From contig DATGZK010000056.1 of assembly GCA_035489755.1 (NCBI GenBank), forward strand, positions 1 through 64,000: 64,000 nt of DNA, given 5' to 3'. Origin of the DNA: UBA9160 sp035489755. Its GTDB lineage: Bacteria > Myxococcota_A > UBA9160. A model generated the notes under the pieces. That model ran no database searches, was not told the DNA's origin, and saw only the letters and a list, made by a program, of their open reading frames with translations. Shown piece after piece: positions 13,076 to 20,673 of this stretch (the first letter of the stretch is position 1; each line of letters starts with the position of its first letter). A program made the position numbers and the translations under genes.

Positions 13076-13414
13076 ATGGCGTTTCGAATTCGCAAGGGCG
13101 ACCTCGTCCAGGTTGTGGGCGGCGTCGGCCGCTCGAGCGGCAAACAGGGTCGCGTGCTCGCCGTCGACCGGAAGGCCGAGCGCGTGCGCGTGGAGGGCGT
13201 CCGCCTGCAAAAGCGGCACGTTAAGCCGGGCCGCAAAGCCAGCAAGACCGGGGGCATCGTCGAGAAGGAGGGCTTCGTCGACCTCTCGAATGTGATGCTG
13301 GTCGATCCCGCGAGCGGAAAGCCGAGCCGAGTCCGCATCAAGCACGAGGGGGACCGTCGCGTGCGCGCCTTCACCAAGAGCGGCGCGGCTGTACCCGAGC
13401 CCCCGGCGCGCTAA
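13076..13414 (+). CDS. rplX: 50S ribosomal protein L24
   Basis: 112 residues with the N-terminal KOW motif (FRIRKGDLVQVVGG, GRVLAVDRK) and the GGIVEKEGFVDLSNVMLVDP core of L24, which binds 23S rRNA and starts large-subunit assembly. GGAGAGG precedes the ATG. L24 normally sits between rplN and rplE in the spc operon; here it stands alone ahead of rpmG. It could be the only copy, moved, or a second copy. The divergent dehydrogenase start is 126 nt away. Confidence 0.95.
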   Translation: MAFRIRKGDLVQVVGGVGRSSGKQGRVLAVDRKAERVRVEGVRLQKRHVKPGRKASKTGGIVEKEGFVDLSNVMLVDPASGKPSRVRIKHEGDRRVRAFTKSGAAVPEPPAR

Positions 13415-13452
13415 CCCCATCTTTCGGCGCCCGGGCGCCGTCCGAGGCAACG

Positions 13453-13623
13453 ATGGCCAGAAAAAGCAAGCGCGAGAAGATCAAGCTTGAGTCGAGCGCC
13501 GGCACCGGCCACTTCTATACGACGGCAAAGAATCGAACCAATACGCCGAACAAGCTCGAACTCAAGAAATACGATCCTGTGGCCCGAAAGCACGTGGTCT
13601 ACAAGGAAGCCAAGCTCCGCTAA
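13453..13623 (+). CDS. rpmG: 50S ribosomal protein L33
   Basis: A short gene of 56 codons plus stop. The product starts MARKSKREKIKLES, contains FYTTAKNRTNTPNKLELKKYD and ends VVYKEAKLR, which is L33. It lacks the CxxC zinc ribbon pairs, so it is the zinc-free form. It lies 38 nt after rplX in the same direction and 38 nt before the ferredoxin gene. L33 is usually beside rpmB or secE; the pairing with rplX is uncommon. Confidence 0.95.
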   Translation: MARKSKREKIKLESSAGTGHFYTTAKNRTNTPNKLELKKYDPVARKHVVYKEAKLR

Positions 13624-13661
13624 GCCGCGCGGTGCCAAGACAAGGAGAGCAGGAAGAAGCC

Positions 13662-14015
13662 ATGGCCTGGGTGATCACTCGTCTGTGCCGGGACTGCGTC
13701 GACCAGAGCTGCGTGGAGGTTTGCCCCGTCGACTGCATCTATGGCTACACCGCTACCGACACCGCCACCTTTCCCAATCAGCTGTACATCGACCCCGAAG
13801 AATGCATCAACTGCGGCGTGTGCGAGCCCGAGTGCCCGTGGGAGGCGATCTTCGAGGACGAGCAGGTGCCGGGCGTGTTTCGCGACGACACCGCCCTAAA
13901 CGCCAAGATCGTCGAGTTCAAGGACCAGTTCAAAGTGCCGGCCAAGGTCGACAAGCCCCGCCCGACGCCCGAGCAGATCACCGAGAACAAGCGCAAGTGG
14001 GATTACACCGGCTAG
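13662..14015 (+). CDS. fdxA: 7Fe (3Fe-4S/4Fe-4S) ferredoxin, FdxA type
   Basis: 117 residues. Nine cysteines at 9, 12, 17, 21, 25, 48, 51, 54 and 58 reproduce the spacing of Azotobacter-type 7Fe ferredoxin, which holds one [3Fe-4S] and one [4Fe-4S] cluster. A 55-residue C-terminal tail is typical of the family. A low-potential electron carrier; the partner is not shown. The ATG at 13662 follows AGGAGAGCAGGAAG. The stop overlaps the convergent aroE stop by four bases. Confidence 0.93.
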   Translation: MAWVITRLCRDCVDQSCVEVCPVDCIYGYTATDTATFPNQLYIDPEECINCGVCEPECPWEAIFEDEQVPGVFRDDTALNAKIVEFKDQFKVPAKVDKPRPTPEQITENKRKWDYTG

Positions 14016-14836
14016 CTCCGCCCGGCCCGGTCGAAGGCTTCGGCCATGGCCTCGATGGGGGCGTCCCGGCCCGTCCAGAGCCGAAGCTGTTCCGCGGCTT
14101 GATACACGAGCCACCATTTTCCCGAGAGCGCGCGGGCTCCCCGCGCCTTTGCGTCGCGCAAGAGCCGCGTCTGCTCGGGCTCGTAGACGGCGTCCATCAC
14201 GAGCGCTGTCGGGGCGAGCGCAGCGGCGGCCACGGGGGAGCGATCCTCATGCAGCCCGACGCTGGTCGTGTTGATGAGAACGTCGTATTCGGCGGCCCGC
14301 AGCTCGCTGAGCCCCCCCGCGCCGTGGGCTCCGAGCGCAGCGGCGAGGGCGTGGGCCCGCTCGGGAGTGCGGTTTAACACGACCACCCGTGCGCCCCGTT
14401 CGAGCAGGCCGAAGACCGCCGCTCGCGCCGCACCCCCCGCACCGAGCACGACGGCGCGTGTGCCGGAGAGCTTCGTCTCGCGCTCGAGCGCCTGGACTGC
14501 GCCGAGCCAGTCGGTGTTCGATCCGACGAGCCGCTCGCCGCGCAGCGTCACGGTGTTGACCGCGCCGATCCGGCGTGCGGTCGGGTCCACCTCATCGAGG
14601 TGCGCCATCACCGCCTCTTTGTGAGGAATCGAGACCGCAAGCTGCCGGATCCCGAGGGCGCGCGCGCCAGAAACCGCATCTCCAAGCCGCCCCGGCGGGA
14701 CGTCGAAGGCGAGGTAGACGGCGTCGATCCCGAGGGCGCCAAACGCCGCGTTGTGCATCGACGGTGAACGCGTGTGGCCTGCCGGGTGAAGCACGATGGC
14801 GCACAGCGCGGTGCGCGCCGAGAGCTCAGGGGACAA
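14012..14836 (-). CDS. aroE: Shikimate dehydrogenase
   Basis: 274 residues. Shikimate-binding features are present: RSPSMHNAAF near 23, catalytic Lys in SIPHKEAV near 70, GAVNTV near 92 and GSNTDWLGA near 106; the NADP-binding glycine motif is VLGAGGAARA near 130, followed by LNRTPERA. It reduces 3-dehydroshikimate to shikimate for aromatic amino acid synthesis. The start is a TTG at 14836 that overlaps the end of the alcohol dehydrogenase gene, implying translational coupling; no ATG or GTG fits upstream of the substrate motif. Confidence 0.94.
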   Translation of the reverse strand: MSPELSARTALCAIVLHPAGHTRSPSMHNAAFGALGIDAVYLAFDVPPGRLGDAVSGARALGIRQLAVSIPHKEAVMAHLDEVDPTARRIGAVNTVTLRGERLVGSNTDWLGAVQALERETKLSGTRAVVLGAGGAARAAVFGLLERGARVVVLNRTPERAHALAAALGAHGAGGLSELRAAEYDVLINTTSVGLHEDRSPVAAAALAPTALVMDAVYEPEQTRLLRDAKARGARALSGKWWLVYQAAEQLRLWTGRDAPIEAMAEAFDRAGRS

Positions 14837-15830
14837 CCATCACCTTCGATTGCGTGGTCGGGCGCTCAAGCGCGTCAAACGCCGCGGCCACGTCGTCGAG
14901 ACCGACCACGTCGGTGATCATCGGCGCCGGCGCGATGCGGTCCTGCTCCAACATGTCTACGGTGTACTCGAAGTCGCGCTTCTCATAGGCCAACACAAAG
15001 TGCAGCGACGCTTCCTTGGCGATCCCCGCAAAGGGCATGAAGCTGTCCTGCTGCATGCACACGCCGACCACCACCACGCGGCCCCTGAACTTGAGCGATT
15101 GGAGGGCCGACGCGATGAGGCCCGGGAGCCCAACCGCTTCGAACACGACGTCGACACCGTTCGGGGCCAGATGCTGCAGGACGCCGAGCAGGCTGGCGTC
15201 CGCGGGATCGACCACGGCAGAGGCGCCGAGCGCCGCAGCCATGGCACGACGGCCCGGCGATTTTTCGGACACGATCACGCAGCGCGCACCAAAGTGGCGT
15301 GCCCAGACGAGGGTCGCGAGTCCGATCGGGCCTGCGCCGAGGACGAGAACGTTCTCCGCGGTGCGCAGCGCCGCGACGTTCACGGCATGCAGGCCCACGG
15401 CGAGGGGCTCGACCAAGGCGCCCTGGCGGGCGTCGACGCCGGCCGGAAGGCGCACCATGTGGTGGGCGGAAACAGCGACGTACTCCGCATACGCCCCCGC
15501 CGCCTGGCCGAGGCCAATCCCCTTCATGCCGTGGGTGCAGAAGACGCCAAGCCCGCTGAGGCAGCGCTCGCAGGTTCCGCAGGAGAGGGCCGGGAGCGCG
15601 CAGGCGCGCTCGCCCGCCTTCCAGCCGTGGCCAGACTCCATGACCTCGCCCGAGAACTCGTGACCCATGACGCTCCCGCGCGGGAGGATGCCGAGCTGGT
15701 GCGCGTGCAGGTCGCTGCCGCAGATTCCGCAGGCGCCCACCCGCAGCACGAGCTGGCCCGGACCGGGCGTCGGATCGGGAATCGTCTCGACGCCGAGGGA
15801 CCGGGGGCCGGTCACAACCACACTGCGCAT
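14826..15830 (-). CDS. Zinc-dependent medium-chain alcohol dehydrogenase
   Basis: 334 residues of the MDR superfamily. Catalytic zinc ligands lie in GACGICGSDLHAH (Cys36 region) and GHEFSGE; the structural zinc site is CGTCERCLSGLGVFC near 85-99; the Rossmann motif is VLGAGPIGLA near 165. Closest in pattern to threonine/sorbitol/butanediol-type dehydrogenases, but the substrate is not determined. GGGGAGAAG precedes ATG 15830. Co-transcribed with aroE, whose start overlaps its stop; a metabolic link is not obvious. Confidence 0.88.
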   Translation of the reverse strand: MRSVVVTGPRSLGVETIPDPTPGPGQLVLRVGACGICGSDLHAHQLGILPRGSVMGHEFSGEVMESGHGWKAGERACALPALSCGTCERCLSGLGVFCTHGMKGIGLGQAAGAYAEYVAVSAHHMVRLPAGVDARQGALVEPLAVGLHAVNVAALRTAENVLVLGAGPIGLATLVWARHFGARCVIVSEKSPGRRAMAAALGASAVVDPADASLLGVLQHLAPNGVDVVFEAVGLPGLIASALQSLKFRGRVVVVGVCMQQDSFMPFAGIAKEASLHFVLAYEKRDFEYTVDMLEQDRIAPAPMITDVVGLDDVAAAFDALERPTTQSKVMVVP

Positions 15831-15919
15831 GCTCTTCTCCCCACTCGTCCGCGCGAGGTTATCGAATCCCGACCCCCGAGCACCTAAACTGCGGCGCGAA
15901 TCCGAGGGAGGGCGGCGCC

Positions 15920-16450
15920 GTGGGGGTTCGGGCAAAAAGGGCAGGCGCGAAGCCGCAGGGCAACGATGCGCCGCAGGTTGCCGTGCTGATGGGGAGCAAG
16001 TCCGACCTCGAGACCATGCGTCCGGCGGCGCAGATGCTCGCCAAGCTCGGCATCCCCTACGAAGTGCGCGTGATCTCCGCCCACCGTACCCCCGACCGCC
16101 TGCGCGAGTACGTTCGCGAGGTCGAAAAGCGCGGTCTCGACGTCATCATCGCCGGGGCGGGCGGCGCGGCACACCTCGCGGGTGTCATCGCGGCCCAGAC
16201 GCTTGTGCCCGTACTCGGCGTCCCGATCGACAGCTCGGCGCTTCACGGCCTCGACGCGCTGCTCGCTACGGTGCAGATGCCCGGTGGCATCCCGGTCGGC
16301 ACACTCGCCATCGGCAAAGCCGGCGCCACCAACGCCGCGCTTCTGGCCGCGGCCTTTCTCGCGCGCCACGATCCCGGCTTGCGCGACCGGCTCGCGCAAC
16401 ACCGCAAGGAGCAAGCGAACGCCGTGCCCGAGGGGCCCGTTGAGCTCTAG
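15920..16450 (+). CDS. purE: N5-carboxyaminoimidazole ribonucleotide mutase
   Basis: 176 residues. The PurE motifs MGSKSDLETM near 25, SAHRTPDR near 55, IIAGAGGAAHLAGV near 75 and GVPIDSSALHGLDALL near 99 are all present; it moves the carboxyl group of N5-CAIR to C4 in purine synthesis. The GTG at 15920 gives a 20-residue basic lead before the conserved core. It stands apart from the pur cluster at 56658-64000, and purK is not in the window. Its stop overlaps the convergent glycosylase stop by four bases. Confidence 0.95.
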   Translation: MGVRAKRAGAKPQGNDAPQVAVLMGSKSDLETMRPAAQMLAKLGIPYEVRVISAHRTPDRLREYVREVEKRGLDVIIAGAGGAAHLAGVIAAQTLVPVLGVPIDSSALHGLDALLATVQMPGGIPVGTLAIGKAGATNAALLAAAFLARHDPGLRDRLAQHRKEQANAVPEGPVEL

Positions 16451-17187
16451 GCGGGGGGATCCTGCGCTCGCGCGAGGGCGGCTTTGAGATCCTCCCACAC
16501 GAGGCGGCGATTCTCAGGCGTGTACTGACGAAGCACGAACGCGGGATGGAAGGTCGGCATCACGGGGATCCCGCGGTACTCGTGCCAGGTGCCGCGAATC
16601 TTCGTAATCGCGATGTCCCGGGCCAGCAGGAGGCTTGCCGCTGGCTTGCCAAGGGCCACGATGACCCGCGGCCCGATCGCCTCGATCTGGCCGTCGAGGA
16701 ACGGCCGACAAGCCGCCACTTCGTCGGGCTGCGGTGTGCGGTTGTTGGGCGGTCGACACTTCACGATGTTGCAGATGTAGACCTCGCTCCGAGCGATGCC
16801 GAGACCCTTTTCGATCATGCTGGTGAGGAGTTCCCCCGCGCGGCCGCAGAAAGGGATGCCTCGCAGGTCCTCCTGCTCTCCCGGCCCCTCGCCCACGAAG
16901 AGAAGCTTGGCATGGGGGTTGCCGTCCCCGAAGACGATCTGGGTCCGGCCTTGGGAAAGGCGGCAGCGCGTGCACTCGCCGAGCACCGCCCGGACTTCTT
17001 CGAGGGTGGGGCGGCTGGGAGACGGCGCCGCTTGCTCGACCGGGGCAGGCGCCCGCGCCGGGGCAGCGAGGGAATCCCCCGCCCCGGGCGTCTCCTTCGC
17101 GCGCTCGATCCGGTCGATTCCCTCCTCCGCGAGTTCCTCGACCAGCGCCCGCGCCGAAGCGAGAAGCCCGCGCAGCGTCTCGCTCAT
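16447..17187 (-). CDS. Type-4 uracil-DNA glycosylase (4Fe-4S)
   Basis: 246 residues. Residues 1-65 form a charged, Ala/Pro-rich lead. The catalytic domain has GEGPG at 99-103 followed by EQEDLRGIPFCGRAGELL, and the late FHPAFVLR motif. Cys72, Cys75, Cys144 and Cys160 match the iron-sulphur ligands of family-4 glycosylases. It removes uracil from DNA at the start of base excision repair. The ATG overlaps the stop of the upstream crotonase gene (ATGA). Confidence 0.92.
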   Translation of the reverse strand: MSETLRGLLASARALVEELAEEGIDRIERAKETPGAGDSLAAPARAPAPVEQAAPSPSRPTLEEVRAVLGECTRCRLSQGRTQIVFGDGNPHAKLLFVGEGPGEQEDLRGIPFCGRAGELLTSMIEKGLGIARSEVYICNIVKCRPPNNRTPQPDEVAACRPFLDGQIEAIGPRVIVALGKPAASLLLARDIAITKIRGTWHEYRGIPVMPTFHPAFVLRQYTPENRRLVWEDLKAALARAQDPPA

Positions 17188-17987
17188 CGTCCCTTCCACG
17201 CCGGCGGCCGCTTCTCGAAGAAGGCGTTCAGCCCCTCCTTGGCATCGTCGGTGAGGGAGGTGAGCACGATCATCTCCCGCAGGTAGCGGAGCGACGTTGC
17301 ATATTCCATTTCGCACATCGTGTGTACCGCCTCCTTGCCAAGGCGCAGCGCCGTCGGTGAGTAGCCGCAAAGCGTACGCACGAGCGAGTCAAGCTCAGCG
17401 TCGAGGGCGGCGTCGGGTACGACGCGCGTTGCGAGACCGAGCGCGAGGGCTTCGCGGGCCGCGACTCGGCGTCCCGTCAGCATGAGGTCGAGCACCACCT
17501 TGCGGCTGCCGGTGGCGCGATAGATCGGAGCCGAGACCACCATCGGAAGAAGACCGATTCCAATCTCCGGCAGACCGAAAACCGCGCTCTCTGCAGCGAT
17601 CGTAAAGTCCGCCGCCACCGCGAGGCCGCAGCCGCCCGCGAGGGCGAAGCCCTGCACCCGGGCAAGGACGGGCGGCCCGGCCCGGTGCATGGCGAGGATC
17701 ACGCGGGCCACCAAGTCGAAGTGTTGCCGATACGCCTCGATCGTCTCGTGGGCCCGCAGCTCCGCGAGGTCCGCTCCCGCACTGAACGCATGCTCGCCCG
17801 CGCCGCGCAGCACAATCACCTTGACCCGAGGGTCTGCGCCCCCTTCGCCCAGGCCGGCCTCGAGTTCGTGGAGCGTGTCGCGGTTTAGCGCGTTGCGCTT
17901 TTCCTCGCGGTCGATCGTCAAGGTGAGAACGCCGCTGTCGGAAAGCTGGGAGAGGATGTTCGGCAAGGGCTCAGCCCCCGCGCGCAT
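17184..17987 (-). CDS. Enoyl-CoA hydratase/isomerase family protein
   Basis: 267 residues. Crotonase landmarks: EEKRNALNRDTL near 27, oxyanion segment FSAGADLAEL near 67, GGCGLAVAADFTIA near 110 and FGLPEIGIGLLP near 130. The first catalytic Glu (PEIGIG) is kept, while the second position has Asp (VLDLMLTG), as in several hydratases of branched-chain or acyl-CoA breakdown. The exact acyl-CoA is unknown. Its start lies within the end of the multihaem gene and its stop overlaps the glycosylase start, so the three are probably one transcript despite unrelated roles. Confidence 0.88.
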   Translation of the reverse strand: MRAGAEPLPNILSQLSDSGVLTLTIDREEKRNALNRDTLHELEAGLGEGGADPRVKVIVLRGAGEHAFSAGADLAELRAHETIEAYRQHFDLVARVILAMHRAGPPVLARVQGFALAGGCGLAVAADFTIAAESAVFGLPEIGIGLLPMVVSAPIYRATGSRKVVLDLMLTGRRVAAREALALGLATRVVPDAALDAELDSLVRTLCGYSPTALRLGKEAVHTMCEMEYATSLRYLREMIVLTSLTDDAKEGLNAFFEKRPPAWKGR

Positions 17988-20064
17988 CGAGGGCCGCGAA
18001 AGCGCGCTCCAGAGCCGCGATCCGGGCGCCTCCAGGGTCCGGGTCTTGTGCGGCGCTCTCTTTGTGCGCTCCCTTGCCGGCGGCCGGTTCTTTGGTCCCG
18101 TGCTTCTGGGCCTCGATCTTCTTTTTCACCTGGAACTCAAAGCCTGCGTCGTTGGCCGCATCGTGACACGAGCCGCAGATCTGAAGGATCACGCAGGAGT
18201 CGCACTTGTCTCCGAGCGACACGATCGTGCCAACCTTCGTCGAGCCCTCCTTCACGTGATCGCCCCCGGGGCCGTGGCAGGACTCGCAGCCGACGCCGAC
18301 CAAGCCGGGGTGCGCGTCGGGCTTCTCGCCCACCGGGAAGCCGCCGGTTCGACCGAAGCCGGTGGTGTGACACTTGAGGCAAGCGCTGTCCGCGCTCTTG
18401 CTCTGCTTCGAGAGCGCATCGATCGCCCGGGCGTGGGGACTCTTGGACCAGGTGTCGTACTCCCCGGGATGGCAACTTTGGCAGGCCTGCGAACCCACGT
18501 AGGCCGCCGTCGTCGGCAAGAGGTCGTCGCGTGGGCGCCCCCGTGCGAGCAAGATCTTCCGCTTCTCCTCGAGTGGCAGGCTCGCGAGCTTTGCATTCGC
18601 TGCGTGGGAGATGCGGGGCAGGAAGTCGGCGTACTTAAAGCCGAGGGAGTGCTGCGGGTCGTGGCAGTGCAGACACTGGGGCTCGTAGTTGCCGTCTTTG
18701 ACGAGCCCGGGTGAGAGGTGCGGGCCGCCGCGGCCGTGGCAGCTCTCGCAGCCCACGTCTTCGAGGCTCGGTGCGGGCGGGGAAATGGTGTAGCCATCCG
18801 GCTTTCCGAAGCCCACCACGTGGCAGCTCACACACTCGGGGTCCTTGTCCGCGCCGTGGGTGACGAGGGTATGAAAGGCGTCGGCGTGATGGGTGACCTC
18901 CCAGGTCCGTTTCTCTGCTTCGTGGCAGACCGCGCAGAACTCGTTTCCGCTGTAGCCGTTCTGGTTGAGCAGCATCGGCACGGAGATGCCGGCCAGCTTT
19001 GCAATCCGCATCTTCATGAGCGGCGGATCCCGGTCATCGCGCCAGCCTTCGGTGCGGGCCTCGATCTTGCCGTCGGCGCTGATCAAGAAGAGGTCCGGGA
19101 CACCCGCCATCGCCCCGTAGGCCTCCCTTACCTTGTAGTCGAGATCCACGAGCACGGGAAAGAAGTCGAGTCCGTCGGCCCGCAGTGTCTCTCGCACCGC
19201 GTCGATGCGATCGGAGACCGACACCCCGACCAGGACGGGGCGCTTGTCCTCCGGAATGGTGGGGAGGTAGGTCTTGAGGAAGGAAAGCGCGTGGTGGCAG
19301 TGGGGGCAGGTGTGGAGAAAGAAAACCAGGAGGACGGGCTTCCCGCGGAGCGCCGCCAGGTGAAAGCGTTCGCCACCCTCGAGTCGCTCCGCCGTAAAGT
19401 CGGGCGCCTTCGGGTGCTCGCCGAGCTCGGGGGCGGTTTGCGCACCCACCGGGGGGAGGCGCAAGTCGCTGCGCAGCTGGGTCTCCGCCACGCGCGGGGC
19501 GTCTGGGACATCGCTTGCGAAACCGCCGAGACCGAACGTCACGTAGCCCTCGGCGTCGGCGCCGACCACAGCGACGGGAACTTGCAAGCCGAGCTTTTGC
19601 GCGATCGCGCCGCTCGTGTCATCGATCACCCGGAAGTTGAGTCCCTGCTCACGCACGAAAGCGTCGAGCTTGCTGCGGTTCCCACCCATGCCGATGCCCA
19701 CGATCTCGAAGTTCTGGTCGCCGCGCAGGCCGGAAATGGCCACCAGGGCCTTCGCCATGACCGCGGCCTCGGGTAGCTCGGGGTTGAAGAAGAAGAGGAC
19801 GAGGCGCTTGCCGAGAAGCGTGGACACCGAGAGGCGTTCCCCCTCGAGAGTCGTACCCTCGAACGCCGGCAGCGGCTGATCGTGGCGCGCGGGCTTGGCG
19901 GGGGCGGTCGTGCTGGAGGGAGAGTCCGTGCTCTTGTCCGGCGCTGCCGGGGAGGCAGCGCCCAAGGTGCTCGCGCCGCCTGCCTCGGACGCCGGCGCGC
20001 CCCGGTCGCCGCAGGCGATGCCGAGGCCAGCGACGACAACGAGCGCGAACTTGTGCGGTCGCAC
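17971..20064 (-). CDS. Redoxin-multihaem cytochrome c fusion lipoprotein
   Basis: 697 residues. A signal ends in GLGIACGD with Cys18 a likely lipidation site. Residues about 60-200 resemble an AhpC/TSA redoxin without its cysteines; about 215-365 is a TlpA-like thioredoxin with CPHC at 253-256, immediately followed by His. Residues 377-634 hold eight CxxCH haem sites (CAVCH, CVSCH, CESCH, CLHCH, CQSCH, CLKCH, CESCH, CGSCH), in the style of the cytochrome c554-like proteins of delta-type bacteria. Likely a periplasm-facing electron-transfer or disulphide-reducing lipoprotein. The GTG at 20064 is preferred to the TTG at 20100 because it begins the signal directly. Confidence 0.85.
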   Translation of the reverse strand: MRPHKFALVVVAGLGIACGDRGAPASEAGGASTLGAASPAAPDKSTDSPSSTTAPAKPARHDQPLPAFEGTTLEGERLSVSTLLGKRLVLFFFNPELPEAAVMAKALVAISGLRGDQNFEIVGIGMGGNRSKLDAFVREQGLNFRVIDDTSGAIAQKLGLQVPVAVVGADAEGYVTFGLGGFASDVPDAPRVAETQLRSDLRLPPVGAQTAPELGEHPKAPDFTAERLEGGERFHLAALRGKPVLLVFFLHTCPHCHHALSFLKTYLPTIPEDKRPVLVGVSVSDRIDAVRETLRADGLDFFPVLVDLDYKVREAYGAMAGVPDLFLISADGKIEARTEGWRDDRDPPLMKMRIAKLAGISVPMLLNQNGYSGNEFCAVCHEAEKRTWEVTHHADAFHTLVTHGADKDPECVSCHVVGFGKPDGYTISPPAPSLEDVGCESCHGRGGPHLSPGLVKDGNYEPQCLHCHDPQHSLGFKYADFLPRISHAANAKLASLPLEEKRKILLARGRPRDDLLPTTAAYVGSQACQSCHPGEYDTWSKSPHARAIDALSKQSKSADSACLKCHTTGFGRTGGFPVGEKPDAHPGLVGVGCESCHGPGGDHVKEGSTKVGTIVSLGDKCDSCVILQICGSCHDAANDAGFEFQVKKKIEAQKHGTKEPAAGKGAHKESAAQDPDPGGARIAALERAFAALDARGG

Positions 20065-20121
20065 GGGGCGCAGAATAGGAAGGGGCCCTTGGGGGGGCAA
20101 GCGCGAAGCGCGAACCCGAGC

Positions 20122-20673
20122 CTAGCGAAGCTTCGCCTTCAGTTCTGCGAGCTTCTGCTTGAACAGCTGGTTGCCGGGCTCGAAGGTGCAGGCCATCTGG
20201 AGGTTGCGAGCCGCCGCGCTGAGGTCGCCTTTGGCGAGATCGTTTTGCGCGAGGGTGAAATAGCGCTTCCCGTTCGGTGTCTTCCCACCCCGCTCTTCGG
20301 CGGCCCGGCGTCCCGCTTCGACCGTGCCCTCGACCAGCTGCATGCGCGCGCCCGCGGAGGCGCCCTGTGCGAGCCGCTCGTCGTAGAGCTTGCGACGGCG
20401 TGGGTCGCGCAGAACGGAGTACGCCTCGGTCACCCGCTTGGCGATGTGCTCGACCGCGCTGCGCATCTCGGCGTCGAGGTGTCGATGGGCATCGGGATGA
20501 AACTTCCGCGATGCGGCGTGGTACGCATCGCGCAGCGCCGCGCTCGCGGTACCGCGTGGCGCCCCGAGAATCTCGTAGTAGTTGAGGTCGTCCACCAGGC
20601 GCGCGAGGGCCTTGATCTCCTTGGGGTCAAAGCCCGTCCCGGGCTTCGGCCCGTTGGAGCCGACGGTGGTCAC
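20122..20673 (-). CDS. J-domain co-chaperone
   Basis: 183 residues. A J-domain spans about 30-95 with NYYEILGAP at 31-39 and the essential HPD at 59-61 (KFHPDAHRH), then RRRKLYDERLA. No Gly/Phe region or zinc fingers follow; instead about 60 C-terminal residues look like a single TPR-type helix pair (FTLAQNDLAKGDLSAAARNL). The GTG start overlaps the stop of the Hsp70 gene (GTGA), so the two are coupled and this protein is the likely dedicated partner of that Hsp70. Confidence 0.88.
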   Translation of the reverse strand: MTTVGSNGPKPGTGFDPKEIKALARLVDDLNYYEILGAPRGTASAALRDAYHAASRKFHPDAHRHLDAEMRSAVEHIAKRVTEAYSVLRDPRRRKLYDERLAQGASAGARMQLVEGTVEAGRRAAEERGGKTPNGKRYFTLAQNDLAKGDLSAAARNLQMACTFEPGNQLFKQKLAELKAKLR

